DNA from: Roseospira marina
GTDB taxonomy: Bacteria > Pseudomonadota > Alphaproteobacteria > Rhodospirillales > Rhodospirillaceae
Length of the DNA: 64,000 nucleotides
Reading direction: 5' to 3'
NCBI RefSeq assembly: GCF_014197855.1
Contig: NZ_JACIGJ010000004.1
Coordinates: 62,001 to 126,000, forward strand
Numbering within the stretch: position 1 is the stretch's first letter; each line of letters opens with the position of its first letter. Below, piece by piece: positions 55,830-64,000 of the stretch. Position numbers and translations under genes: made by a program. The notes beneath the pieces were generated by a model. That model saw only the letters and a list, made by a program, of their open reading frames with translations, was not told where the DNA came from and searched no databases.

Positions 55830-57443
55830 GTGTCCGACCTATCCACTGTCCCCGCCGCCCCTGTCGCTGACCTCATGCCGATTCGCCGGGCGTTGATCTC
55901 AGTGTCCGACAAAAGCGGGCTCGTCCCGCTGGTTCGCGCGCTGCACGGGCATGGCGTGGCGATCCTGTCGACCGGCGGGACCGCCCGTGCCATCCAGGAG
56001 GCTGGCGTGCCGGTCACCGAGGTGTCGGACCACACCGGATTTCCGGAGATGCTGGACGGCCGCGTGAAGACGCTTCATCCCACCATTCACGGTGGGATTC
56101 TGGGCGTGCGCGGCAATCCGGAGCATGAGGCGGCGATGGCCGAGCACGGCATTGCGCCCATCGATCTCGTGGTCGTGAACCTGTATCCGTTCGAATCAAC
56201 GGTCGCCAAGGGCGCCGACTTCGCCACCTGCATCGAGAACGTGGACATCGGCGGGCCGGCCCTGATCCGGGCCGCCGCGAAGAATCACGGCGCGGTCGCG
56301 GTTGTGACCGATGCCGAGGACTATGACGCCCTGGTCGACGAGATGAAGAGCCAGGACGGGCAGGTCTCATTGGACCTGCGCCGGCGGCTGGCGTCGCGGG
56401 CGTTCGCGCGCACGGCGGCGTACGACGCCGCGATCGGCCGCTGGTTCACCGGTGAGGTGGGCGAGACCTTCCCGCGTCATCTGGTGGCCGCCGGTCGCCT
56501 GAAACAGGATCTGCGCTACGGCGAAAATCCGCATCAGAAGGCCGCCTTCTATGTCCATGGGCTGGCCCGCCCCGGCGTCGCCAGCGCCCGTCAGGTGCAG
56601 GGCAAGGAACTGTCGTACAACAATCTGAACGACACCGACGCGGCGTTTGAACTGGTCAGCGAGTTCACCGAGCCGGCCGTGGCGATTATCAAGCACGCCA
56701 ACCCATGCGGCGTCGCGGTGGCGGGGTCGATCCGCGCCGCCTATGAAAAGGCGCTGGCCTGCGATCCGGTCAGCGCGTTCGGGGGCATCGTGGCCGTCAA
56801 CCGCGCCCTTGATCGGGACGCCGCCGAGGCCATTACCGGTATTTTCACCGAGGTCGTCATCGCGCCGGACGCCGACGACCGCGCCCGCGCCGTGTTCGCG
56901 GCCAAGAAGAACCTGCGTCTGCTCATCACCGGGGTGATGCCGGATCCGGCCACACCCGGGTTGACGGTGCGCACCGTCGCGGGCGGTATGCTGGTGCAGG
57001 AGCGCGATATCGGCCGCGTCGAGGCGGACGACCTGAAGGTGGTCACAAAGCGCGCCCCGTCGCCGCAGGAGATCACCGACCTGCTGCTGGCCTTCCGCGT
57101 GTGCAAGCACGTCAAGTCCAACGCCATCGTGTACGTGAAGGACGGGGCGACGGTGGGCATCGGCGCCGGTCAGATGAGCCGGGTGGACAGCGCCCGCATC
57201 GCCGCCCGCAAGGCCGGCGACGCGGCCGAGGCCTCCCGGCTGGCCGAGCCGTTGACGCGCGGGTCCGTGGTGGCGTCCGACGCCTTCTTCCCGTTCGCGG
57301 ACGGCCTGCTTGCGGCGGTCGAGGCGGGGGCCACGGCGGTCATCCAGCCCGGCGGCTCGGTGCGGGACGACGAGGTGATCGCCGCCGCCGACGAGGCCGG
57401 CTTGGCCATGGTCTTCACCGGCATGCGGCACTTTCGCCACTGA
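55830..57443 (+). CDS. purH: Bifunctional AICAR formyltransferase/IMP cyclohydrolase
   Basis: PurH performs the last two steps of IMP synthesis. The 537-residue product has the N-terminal cyclohydrolase domain ([28 protein letters not shown]) and the C-terminal transformylase domain ([22 protein letters not shown], and a final [14 protein letters not shown]). The GTG at 55830 has GGAGAG seven bases upstream and gives the family length; a GTG 84 bases earlier has no binding site. This is the housekeeping enzyme downstream of true PurC, which is not the PurC-like protein at 46.6 kb. Confidence 0.96.
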   Translation: MSDLSTVPAAPVADLMPIRRALISVSDKSGLVPLVRALHGHGVAILSTGGTARAIQEAGVPVTEVSDHTGFPEMLDGRVKTLHPTIHGGILGVRGNPEHEAAMAEHGIAPIDLVVVNLYPFESTVAKGADFATCIENVDIGGPALIRAAAKNHGAVAVVTDAEDYDALVDEMKSQDGQVSLDLRRRLASRAFARTAAYDAAIGRWFTGEVGETFPRHLVAAGRLKQDLRYGENPHQKAAFYVHGLARPGVASARQVQGKELSYNNLNDTDAAFELVSEFTEPAVAIIKHANPCGVAVAGSIRAAYEKALACDPVSAFGGIVAVNRALDRDAAEAITGIFTEVVIAPDADDRARAVFAAKKNLRLLITGVMPDPATPGLTVRTVAGGMLVQERDIGRVEADDLKVVTKRAPSPQEITDLLLAFRVCKHVKSNAIVYVKDGATVGIGAGQMSRVDSARIAARKAGDAAEASRLAEPLTRGSVVASDAFFPFADGLLAAVEAGATAVIQPGGSVRDDEVIAAADEAGLAMVFTGMRHFRH

Positions 57444-57585
57444 CCCGGCTTTGGAACGGCTGCGCCTGAGTGTGGGCGACTCCTGACGGGTGCCCGATCG
57501 GGCGGCATCCGTTCGGGCCGGGCTTGGTCCGCCTCGTTCGGGAGCATGGCCCACTACCGTGTCCCGCCACCGACGGAGGGCCGCC

Positions 57586-58362
57586 GTGTTCCATGGACTG
57601 TTCGAGCGGATCGACCGCCTGATGCGCGCGCGCCGTCCCACGGTCCTGGACCTCGGCGTGACGGGGCTCGCCGTTCTGTATCTGGCCGGCGTTGTGATCC
57701 GCCCGCCGCTGGTCTTTGAGCCGGTCGTGGCCGGGCTGGACGGTGCGGCGGTGCAGGCGGTGTCGCGCTGCCTGACGGAGCGCGGGATTCCCCATCGGCG
57801 CGCGGCGGATGCGCAAGGCCCCATCTTGGTGCGGGCCGATCAGAAGCCGCGGGTCCGGCTGCTGCTGGAATTGATTCAGGCGGACCTGAAGCCGGATCTC
57901 GGCCCCGACTGCGTGGCGCTGCGGGCCGGCCCCCGCGTGTTCGACCGCTACCGCTATATCGATCACCTGGATCTGCGGGATCCCCGTGTGCGCGCGATTC
58001 TGGAGGTCCTGCGGGGTTGGAAAAACGTCCGTCATGGGCACATCCGGCTTGCGCCCACGGCGATGGGCAGTATTCCGCCGTGGGTCTCGGTCCTGATGCG
58101 ATCTCATTCGGGCGGGTTCTCCAGGGCGGAAGCTCAAGCCCTCCACGCGGCGATTGTGCCGATCGTGGGACCGGATATTGCCCCGGACGACGTCTCCGTG
58201 TTCGTGGAGTCGTGGGGATTCGGGGACGGGACCACGCTGATTCTCCCGCCGCCCGGCGCACCGGGCCGCGATCGGGTGACCGTGCGTATGGCGCATGACA
58301 TCTGGCGTGACATCCGCCGGTTCGAGGCGGTCATCGGGCATGTGCGTGTCGTGCACCGCTAA
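57586..58362 (+). CDS. Short FliF/YscJ-like protein next to fliF
   Basis: A 258-residue protein with one N-terminal hydrophobic helix (about 18-38) and a periplasmic part that aligns by eye with the first 230 residues of FliF. LDGAAVQAVSRCLTERGIPH matches FliF LEQADAQAIVQSLEDQNIPY, LRGWKNVRHGHIRLAP matches IRSIDGVRHARVHLVLP, and the AAIVPIVGPDIAPDDVSV stretch matches AAAVPKMSPQQVSI. So the two ring-building motifs are kept, while the rest of FliF and its C-terminal FliG-binding tail are absent. The GTG start has GGAGG six bases upstream. Function unknown; perhaps an accessory ring component. Confidence 0.75.
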   Translation: MFHGLFERIDRLMRARRPTVLDLGVTGLAVLYLAGVVIRPPLVFEPVVAGLDGAAVQAVSRCLTERGIPHRRAADAQGPILVRADQKPRVRLLLELIQADLKPDLGPDCVALRAGPRVFDRYRYIDHLDLRDPRVRAILEVLRGWKNVRHGHIRLAPTAMGSIPPWVSVLMRSHSGGFSRAEAQALHAAIVPIVGPDIAPDDVSVFVESWGFGDGTTLILPPPGAPGRDRVTVRMAHDIWRDIRRFEAVIGHVRVVHR

Positions 58363-58437
58363 AGCCCACCGGGCTGCTGTGGCGGGACGGGGACGGCGGT
58401 CTGCCGCCGGCCGCCAGTCGGCAACAAGTGCCTACCG

Positions 58438-58452
58438 TTAAGGAGTTCTTCA
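58438..58452 (+). promoter_or_regulatory. Possible CtrA-like box upstream of fliF
   Basis: TTAA followed seven bases later by TTCA resembles the CtrA consensus TTAA-N7-TTAA with one mismatch. CtrA controls class II flagellar genes in many alphaproteobacteria. The match is short and may be chance. Confidence 0.3.
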
Positions 58453-58638
58453 GCCTCCGCCGCTAGCCTGAGCATCGACCAGGAAGGGTCGTGGCCCTGG
58501 AGTCACGGGCGTGTCTCCGGAGAGTCACCGGACCGGTCGCCGCCCGTCACCGGAGCGGTCCGGCGCCCGGCCCGGCCATCACGGAATGATCCACCCATTC
58601 GCCCGCTATGCGGGCCGCCCGAGCGGAGGGGCACCCCC

Positions 58639-60288
58639 TTGAACGGCCTTATGGAGCAGATGCGCGCTCTCGGACCCGCCCGCCTGGCCGCGATTGCCGG
58701 CGTGGGTGTGGCCTTGATCGGTCTTGTGATTTTCTTCGCGACGCGCTTCACGACACCGCCGTACGAACTGCTGTACAGCAATCTGGAGCAGGCCGACGCG
58801 CAGGCGATCGTGCAAAGCCTGGAAGACCAGAATATCCCGTACCAGCTCGCGAACAACGGCACGGAGATCCGGGTGCCGGAAGACGTGCGCGACCGCATGC
58901 GCCTGCAAACCGCCGAACTGGCGGTCGGCGGCGGTGCGTCGGTCGGGTATGAGGTGTTCGACAACACCAGCGCCCTCGGCTCCACCAACTTCATTCAGAA
59001 CGTCAATCTCGTGCGCGCCCAGGAGGGCGAGCTGGCCCGCACCATCCGGTCGATCGACGGTGTGCGCCACGCGCGGGTGCACCTGGTCCTGCCGCGCCGG
59101 GAGGTGTTCTCGCGCGAGACCAACGAGCCTTCGGCCTCGGTCATGGTCGCGACCGGCCGGGCCACCCTGGATTCCGGTCAGGTGATCGCCATCCAGAACC
59201 TGATCGCGGCGGCGGTGCCCAAGATGTCGCCGCAGCAGGTGTCGATCATCGATGAACGCGGCCGGATGCTGACGCGCGGCATGGATCAGGACGGGGCCCT
59301 TGCGGCGATGACGCAGGACGAACTCCGTCGTGCGGAGGAACAGCGGCTCGCGCGCTCGATCGAGACCCTTCTCGGCCGCACACTCGGCCCCGGCAGCGTG
59401 CGGGCCGAGGTTCACGCCGACATGAACTTCAACCGCGTGGTCACGAACGAGGAGTCGTATGACCCGGACCAGCAGGTCGTGCGCTCCACCGTCACCGTCG
59501 AGGAAAACTCAAGCAGCACCGAGGGCGGTCCGTCCCCGGTGACCGTTGGCCAGAACCTGCCGGAGGGCCAGTTCGATCAGGCCGAGGGGGCGACGGCCTC
59601 CACCAACGAAAGTCGCACCGAGGAGACGGTCAACTACGAGATTTCGCGCCGCGTGACCAACACGGTGCGCGACCGAGGGGTCATCGACCGGCTCAGCGTG
59701 GCCGTGCTGGTGGACGGCGCGCGCCCGACCGGCCCCGACGGCGCGCCGACCTATGAAGACCGCACGCCGCAGGAGATGGAGAACATCACGGCCCTGGTGC
59801 AATCGGCGATCGGCTACGATCAGCAGCGCGGTGACCAGATCGAGGTCATCAACATGCGCTTCGCCGATCTCGACAACATGTTCGGCGACGAAGAGCCCTG
59901 GATGTTCATGGGCTTCACCAAGGACGAGATCATGCGGATGGCCGAGGGCCTGGGCGTCGCCATCGTCGCCATCCTCGTCATCCTGCTGGTGGTCCGGCCG
60001 CTGGTCACCCGGGCGTTCGAGAGCCTGCCGTCCGGCGCCGATGGCGGCAGCACCGGTCTGCTGTCGGCCGAGGCCGCCGGCGCGCCGCAACTCGCCGGGC
60101 CGGTGACCGCGCCGGTGCCCATCGGACTTGGCGACGACGACATGGAAGACGTCGACGAGCTGATCGACATCGAAAAGGTCGAGGGACGGGTGAAGGCCTC
60201 AAGCCTGCGCAAGATCGGCGAGATCGTCGACAAGCACCCCGAGGAAGCCCTGAGCATTATTCGGAACTGGCTCTATCAAGAGAACTGA
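58639..60288 (+). CDS. fliF: Flagellar MS-ring protein FliF
   Basis: FliF forms the membrane ring on which the rotor and export gate are built. The 549-residue product has a transmembrane helix at about 16-37, the YscJ/FliF ring-building domains (LLYSNLEQADAQAI; VHLVLPRREVFSRE), a beta-collar region rich in Ser, Thr and Glu, a second helix near 430-455, and a C-terminal FliG-binding tail (GEIVDKHPEEALSIIRNWLYQEN in outline). A TTG with GGAGG nine bases upstream is the likely start; an ATG four codons later is the alternative. Confidence 0.95.
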   Translation: MNGLMEQMRALGPARLAAIAGVGVALIGLVIFFATRFTTPPYELLYSNLEQADAQAIVQSLEDQNIPYQLANNGTEIRVPEDVRDRMRLQTAELAVGGGASVGYEVFDNTSALGSTNFIQNVNLVRAQEGELARTIRSIDGVRHARVHLVLPRREVFSRETNEPSASVMVATGRATLDSGQVIAIQNLIAAAVPKMSPQQVSIIDERGRMLTRGMDQDGALAAMTQDELRRAEEQRLARSIETLLGRTLGPGSVRAEVHADMNFNRVVTNEESYDPDQQVVRSTVTVEENSSSTEGGPSPVTVGQNLPEGQFDQAEGATASTNESRTEETVNYEISRRVTNTVRDRGVIDRLSVAVLVDGARPTGPDGAPTYEDRTPQEMENITALVQSAIGYDQQRGDQIEVINMRFADLDNMFGDEEPWMFMGFTKDEIMRMAEGLGVAIVAILVILLVVRPLVTRAFESLPSGADGGSTGLLSAEAAGAPQLAGPVTAPVPIGLGDDDMEDVDELIDIEKVEGRVKASSLRKIGEIVDKHPEEALSIIRNWLYQEN

Positions 60289-60369
60289 GCCGAAAAACGC
60301 CCCGGCGATCACCCGGCCTGGCCGTCAGTGCCGTTGGCCCGGGATCGCCGCCAGCATGGAGAATCCGCC

Positions 60370-61389
60370 GTGGGTCGCGTCAAGGAAGACTATCGCAGCC
60401 TCACCGGGCCCCAGAAGGCCGGCATCATGATGCTGTCGTTGGGCGAGGACCATTCGTCCAAGCTGTTCTCGATGATGGACGATGAGGAAATCCGCGAGCT
60501 GTCCCAGGTCATGGCCAGCCTGGGGACGATCAACTCGACGCTGGTCGAACGCCTTTTCGTCGAGTTCGCCGACGCCATTTCGAACACGGGGTCCCTGGTC
60601 GGGTCGTTCGACACCACGGAACGCCTACTGGTCCGCTCCCTGCCCAAGGATCGCGTCGAGGCGATCATGGAGGAGATCCGGGGGCCCGCCGGCCGCACCA
60701 TGTGGGACAAGCTGGGCAACGTGAACGAGCAGGTGCTGGCGAACTACCTCAAGAACGAATACCCGCAAACCGTGGCCGTCGTGCTGTCGAAGATCAAGCC
60801 GGACCATGCCGCGCGCGTCATGTCGCTGTTGCCCGAGAACTTCGCCATGGAAGTGGTGATGCGCATGCTGCACATGGAGGCGGTCCAGAAGGAAGTGCTG
60901 GACGGCGTCGAAAAGACCCTGAGGACCGAATTCATGTCGAACCTTGCCCGCACCGCGCGCCGCGACGCCCACGAGATGATGGCCGAGATCTTCAACAGCC
61001 TCGACCGCAACACGGAAAGCCGCTTCCTCACCGCCCTGGAGGAACGCAACCGCGACTCCGCCGAGCGCATCAAGCAGCTCATGTTCACCTTCGAGGACCT
61101 GTCCCGGCTGGATGGCCAGGGCGTGCAGGTGCTGCTGCGCCATGCCGAGAAGGACAAGCTGGGCCTCGCGCTCAAGGGGGCCTCGCAGGGCATTCAGGAC
61201 ATGTTCTTCAAGAACATGTCGGAGCGCGCGGGCAAGATGCTCAAGGAGGACATGGAAGCCATGGGGCCGGTCCGCATGCGCGAGGTCGACGAGGCCCAGA
61301 ACGCCATCGTCACCGTTGCCAAGGAACTGGCGAACAGCGGGCAGATCGTCATCTCGGACGGCAAGGAGGAGGACGAACTGGTGTACTGA
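60370..61389 (+). CDS. fliG: Flagellar motor switch protein FliG
   Basis: FliG links the MS ring to the C-ring and takes torque from the stator. The 339-residue protein has the N-terminal FliF-binding part, the middle domain with [26 protein letters not shown], and the C-terminal domain with the charged torque helix ([19 protein letters not shown]). The GTG at 60370 has GGAG eight bases upstream. It follows fliF by 81 bases. Confidence 0.96.
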   Translation: MGRVKEDYRSLTGPQKAGIMMLSLGEDHSSKLFSMMDDEEIRELSQVMASLGTINSTLVERLFVEFADAISNTGSLVGSFDTTERLLVRSLPKDRVEAIMEEIRGPAGRTMWDKLGNVNEQVLANYLKNEYPQTVAVVLSKIKPDHAARVMSLLPENFAMEVVMRMLHMEAVQKEVLDGVEKTLRTEFMSNLARTARRDAHEMMAEIFNSLDRNTESRFLTALEERNRDSAERIKQLMFTFEDLSRLDGQGVQVLLRHAEKDKLGLALKGASQGIQDMFFKNMSERAGKMLKEDMEAMGPVRMREVDEAQNAIVTVAKELANSGQIVISDGKEEDELVY

Positions 61390-61471
61390 TCCGGTCGCCC
61401 TCCGATCCGATTGCCTCTCACTGCGCGCCGGTGGCGCGCGCCGTCCGCCTGCAAGGGAGTCCGCCGCGTCC

Positions 61472-62494
61472 ATGGCCTCGGTCCACAAGTTCCTTTTCGA
61501 CCGCTCGTTCGATGAACCGCGCATCGGGCAGCGTCGGCGCGGGGGCAGCGACACGCCCCCGGCCGAGGACGCCACCGGGGCGTCGGCGGCCGACGAGGCC
61601 GCAACGGACGGAGACGCGGGCGGCGAGGCGAACGGCTATGTCGGCCTGGACCGGCGTCGGCATGCGCGCGAAGAGCCGCCGACCCCGCCGCCGGAGATGT
61701 TCTCCCAGGAACAACTGGAAGCCGCGCGCGAGGAAGGCTACATCAAGGGCCATACGGCGGCACTGGAAGAGGCTGCCAAGGCGGATGGCCACGTGACGGC
61801 GAACGCTGTGAAGCGGGTGGCCGAGGCGATCGACCGCATGGACGCCGCCGACCGGGACCATGCGCTGGACCTGGAAAAGATGGCGATCCGGCTGGCCCTG
61901 ACCGTTGCCCGACAGATTCTCCCGGCCACGGGCGAACAGGCCGCCACAACGGAGATTGAACGGCTGGTGGCGCGCGTGCTGCCCGATCTGCTCGACCAGC
62001 CGCGTCTGGTCGTCCGGGTCCACGGCGCCATCGCGGAGGTGGTGCGGGGCGCCGTGCGGGACTTGCAGGCCTCCAGCGGCTACGAGGGCCGCGTGGTCGT
62101 GCGCCCCGACAATGCGCTGGGCCGGCAGGACTGCCGCCTGGAATGGGGCGAGGGCGGCACCGAGCGCGACACCGACCGCTTGTGGGCCGATATCGAGGCC
62201 GCCGTGGCGCGGCATCTGGACGAGCCGGTGCCACCGGCCGCGCCCCGGCCGTCTCAGGATGATGATCGGGATGCTCCGAACGATGACGCCCCAGGTTGGA
62301 ACGCCCCAGACGATGACGCCCAGAACGGCGCGACCCCGGATGACACGATTGCGGATGGCGTGACTGACGACGCCGTCCCAGAGAGCGAGCCGGACGACGG
62401 CTTCGACACCGACTCACCCCACGCGCCCGCGTCCGAAGCGCGGCGCGGCGCTGGACCCGGCACGTCGCCGCCGGCCGCGCCGACGGCTGGCTAG
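61472..62494 (+). CDS. fliH: Flagellar export regulator FliH-like, with acidic C-terminal tail
   Basis: FliH binds the export ATPase FliI and the C-ring. The 340-residue product has a proline- and charge-rich N-terminus starting ASVHKFLFDRSFD, a helical region (EQLEAAREEGYIKGHTAALEE), and the conserved FliH/SctL core ending around residue 250. About 90 further residues are low-complexity and acidic, with repeated D-D-A-P and N-A-P-D-D-D-A-Q type units, unlike most FliH proteins. It lies between fliG and fliN, which supports the assignment. FliI itself is not in the window. Confidence 0.85.
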   Translation: MASVHKFLFDRSFDEPRIGQRRRGGSDTPPAEDATGASAADEAATDGDAGGEANGYVGLDRRRHAREEPPTPPPEMFSQEQLEAAREEGYIKGHTAALEEAAKADGHVTANAVKRVAEAIDRMDAADRDHALDLEKMAIRLALTVARQILPATGEQAATTEIERLVARVLPDLLDQPRLVVRVHGAIAEVVRGAVRDLQASSGYEGRVVVRPDNALGRQDCRLEWGEGGTERDTDRLWADIEAAVARHLDEPVPPAAPRPSQDDDRDAPNDDAPGWNAPDDDAQNGATPDDTIADGVTDDAVPESEPDDGFDTDSPHAPASEARRGAGPGTSPPAAPTAG

Positions 62495-62521
62495 GCCGCG
62501 AGCCCAAGAAGGGAGACAACC

Positions 62522-62881
62522 ATGTCCGACGACGGCGATTTCAACCTCGACGAGCTGGACGACGGCTCGCGTTCGGGCGCCGGGGACGGCGGTCCCGAGG
62601 ACGCGCCCTCCCACGTGCCCGAGCGGCCCCGCTCCGCCTCCGACCTGGAGGCCGTGTACGACATCCCGGTGCAGGTCTCTGCGGTGCTGGGCAAGTCGCA
62701 CATGCAGGTGAACCAGCTCCTAAAGCTGGGCCGGGGCGCGGTGGTGGAGCTGGACCGCAAGGTCGGCGAGGCGATCGACATCTACGTGAACAACCGGCTG
62801 GTCGCGCGCGGTGAGGTCGTGGTGGTCGAGGAACGCCTGGGCGTGACCATGACCGAGATCATCAAGACGGACCGGAGCTGA
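62522..62881 (+). CDS. fliN: Flagellar motor switch protein FliN
   Basis: FliN forms the base of the C-ring. The 119-residue protein has an acidic N-terminus and a C-terminal SpoA domain: IPVQVSAVLGKSHMQVNQLL, then LGRGAVVELDRKVGEAIDIYVNNRLVARGEVVVVEERLGV in outline at about 60-110. It follows fliH by 27 bases and precedes motA by five. Confidence 0.96.
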   Translation: MSDDGDFNLDELDDGSRSGAGDGGPEDAPSHVPERPRSASDLEAVYDIPVQVSAVLGKSHMQVNQLLKLGRGAVVELDRKVGEAIDIYVNNRLVARGEVVVVEERLGVTMTEIIKTDRS

Positions 62882-62886
62882 CCGCG

Positions 62887-63726
62887 ATGGCCGATGGCGG
62901 CTCTTTCCTCAGCCGATCCCGCCGAGACCTGGCCGACGAGGGCCGGGGCGGGGTGGATCTGGCCACGGTGGTCGGAATTGGCGGCGCGCTGGCTCTGATC
63001 GGGCTGGCGATGGTGCTGGGCGGTTCGCCGGGGTCGTTCATCGATCTGCCGGCAATTCTGATCGTGATCCTGGGTACGCTGGCGGTGACGCTGGCCTCGT
63101 TTTCGTTTGAGGAGGTGGCGAGCACCGTCCAGGTTCTGCCGCGGGCCCTGACCCATCCGCGCGTCGACGCGACCGAGGCCGCCGACCGTATGCTCGATCT
63201 GGCCGGGCAAGCCCGGTCCCGTGGCCTATTGAAGCTCCAGGGGGCGACGCTGGAAGGCACGGCCGACGAGCCGTTCCTGTACAAGGGGCTGGGCTTGGTG
63301 ATCGATGGCGTCGCCGAGGACGAGGTCGAGGCCATGATGCGCCGGGAGATGGAATCGACCGCCGCCCACAACGCCCGCGGCGTCGGGGTTCTGCGCCGCG
63401 CGGCCGAGGTCTCGCCGGCCATGGGCCTGATCGGCACCCTGGTGGGGCTGGTGCAGATGCTGGGCAATCTGGACGACCCCGCTCGCATAGGGCCGAGCAT
63501 GGCCGTGGCCCTGCTGACCACCTTCTACGGCGCGATTCTGTCCAATGTTGTTTTCGCCCCCCTGGCCAGCAAGCTGGACCGCAACGCAGCCGAGGAACAG
63601 CTTGTCTGCCACTTGTATGTCCTGGGCGTGCTGTCCGTCGCGCGCAAGGAGAACCCGCGCCGACTGGAAATGCTGCTGAACAGCGTTCTGCCGCCCCATC
63701 AACGGATCCGTCGCATCCATGTCTAG
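62887..63726 (+). CDS. motA: Flagellar stator protein, MotA/PomA family
   Basis: A 279-residue MotA/TolQ/ExbB-family protein with four hydrophobic segments (about 27-45, 52-75, 177-200 and 208-230). The cytoplasmic loop carries the charged region that pushes FliG, and EVSPAMGLIGTLVGLVQML is the family signature. It would pair with MotB, not seen here. Position between fliN and flbD is the same as in other Rhodospirillales and in Azospirillum-type operons (from memory). Whether it conducts H+ or Na+ cannot be told. Confidence 0.9.
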   Translation: MADGGSFLSRSRRDLADEGRGGVDLATVVGIGGALALIGLAMVLGGSPGSFIDLPAILIVILGTLAVTLASFSFEEVASTVQVLPRALTHPRVDATEAADRMLDLAGQARSRGLLKLQGATLEGTADEPFLYKGLGLVIDGVAEDEVEAMMRREMESTAAHNARGVGVLRRAAEVSPAMGLIGTLVGLVQMLGNLDDPARIGPSMAVALLTTFYGAILSNVVFAPLASKLDRNAAEEQLVCHLYVLGVLSVARKENPRRLEMLLNSVLPPHQRIRRIHV

Positions 63727-63801
63727 GTCGAGTTCCGTCGCGCTCTCCGGGGTTTCGGCCCCGCGTTCCGTCCGGTTCCTGTGGGGGCGGGAGGAGGGCG
63801 C

Positions 63802-64000
63802 ATGCGTGTCCTGATCGTCGGCGCCATGGAAGGGCAGGTGGGCGCCGCCGCCCGCATCGCCGTGCAGCGCGGCGCCAAGGTCGCGCAGGCCGATGACGTC
63901 GCGGCGGCGCTGGTGTCGCTGCGGGGCGGGCAGGGGGCCGATCTGGTGATGATCGACGCCCGGTTCGATGTGGCGGGCCTGATCGAGGCCCTGACTACGG
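63802..64000 (+). CDS. flbD: Flagellar regulator FlbD, 5' part only
   Basis: The window ends after 66 codons. The visible start MRVLIVGAMEGQVGAAARIA and the following RGAKVAQADDVAAAL and RGGQGADLVMIDARFDVAGL match the atypical receiver-like N-terminus of FlbD, a sigma-54-dependent activator of late flagellar genes. Its central AAA+ and HTH parts lie beyond the edge. GGAGGAGG precedes the ATG closely. It follows motA by 75 bases. Confidence 0.85.
   Translation, partial: MRVLIVGAMEGQVGAAARIAVQRGAKVAQADDVAAALVSLRGGQGADLVMIDARFDVAGLIEALTT

Overview
The window is GC-rich DNA with alphaproteobacterial gene neighbourhoods: rplS-leuC; hprK-rapZ-EIIA-ptsH-ptsI; glnB-glnA; and fliF-fliG-fliH-fliN-motA-flbD. 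Magnesium-chelatase genes bchI-bchD-bchO point to a bacteriochlorophyll-making purple bacterium. A motile, phototrophic Rhodospirillales member is the most economical reading (inference). No rRNA, tRNA, CRISPR array, insertion sequence or prophage was found.

Layout. 0.2-5.5 kb: rplS, leuC, a secreted protein, a lipoprotein and a SPOR-tailed D,D-carboxypeptidase. 5.5-9.8 kb: a sugar-permease-free regulatory PTS operon with HPr kinase and RapZ. 9.9-18.6 kb: an AEC transporter, TetR regulator, lone ParA-type ATPase, GNAT enzyme, DUF488 protein, class III cyclase, MBL-fold hydrolase, a frameshifted methyltransferase and a sigma-54 response regulator. 18.9-28.5 kb: two glycosyltransferases, an alpha/beta hydrolase, glnE and a giant AsmA/YhdP-like protein. 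29.1-31.4 kb: a chemoreceptor ending in a PilZ domain. 32-35.8 kb: bchI-bchD-bchO. 36.2-38.3 kb: leuA behind a leucine-rich leader peptide that appears to start at the transcription start. 38.4-45.2 kb: an MFS transporter with divergent MarR regulator, an aminotransferase, glnB-glnA and a lone TsiV-type immunity gene.

The most unusual region is 45.2-51.9 kb. Seven minus-strand genes are packed as one operon. In order they encode a Tat-exported class V aminotransferase-like enzyme; a repeat peptide with 13 Cys in a CAPAT-A / CAPAMT-A lattice; a radical SAM/SPASM protein; a MazG-like/methyltransferase fusion; a SAICAR-synthetase-like ligase; a short-chain dehydrogenase; and a probable ATP-grasp-like protein. 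This looks like a ribosomally made, post-translationally modified peptide (RiPP) system of a kind I do not recognise. Every repeat has the form [Cys/Ser]-Ala-Pro-Ala. That resembles the C/S-x-P-x-R site at which anaerobic sulfatase-maturing SPASM enzymes make formylglycine, which gives a testable chemical hypothesis.

52.3-57.4 kb holds a TDT-family transporter with a divergent LysR regulator, a solo LuxR regulator with a perfect inverted repeat upstream, and purH. 57.6-64 kb is a flagellar operon. It is preceded by a short FliF-like protein that keeps the two ring-building regions but lacks the rest of FliF. The last gene, flbD, runs off the window.
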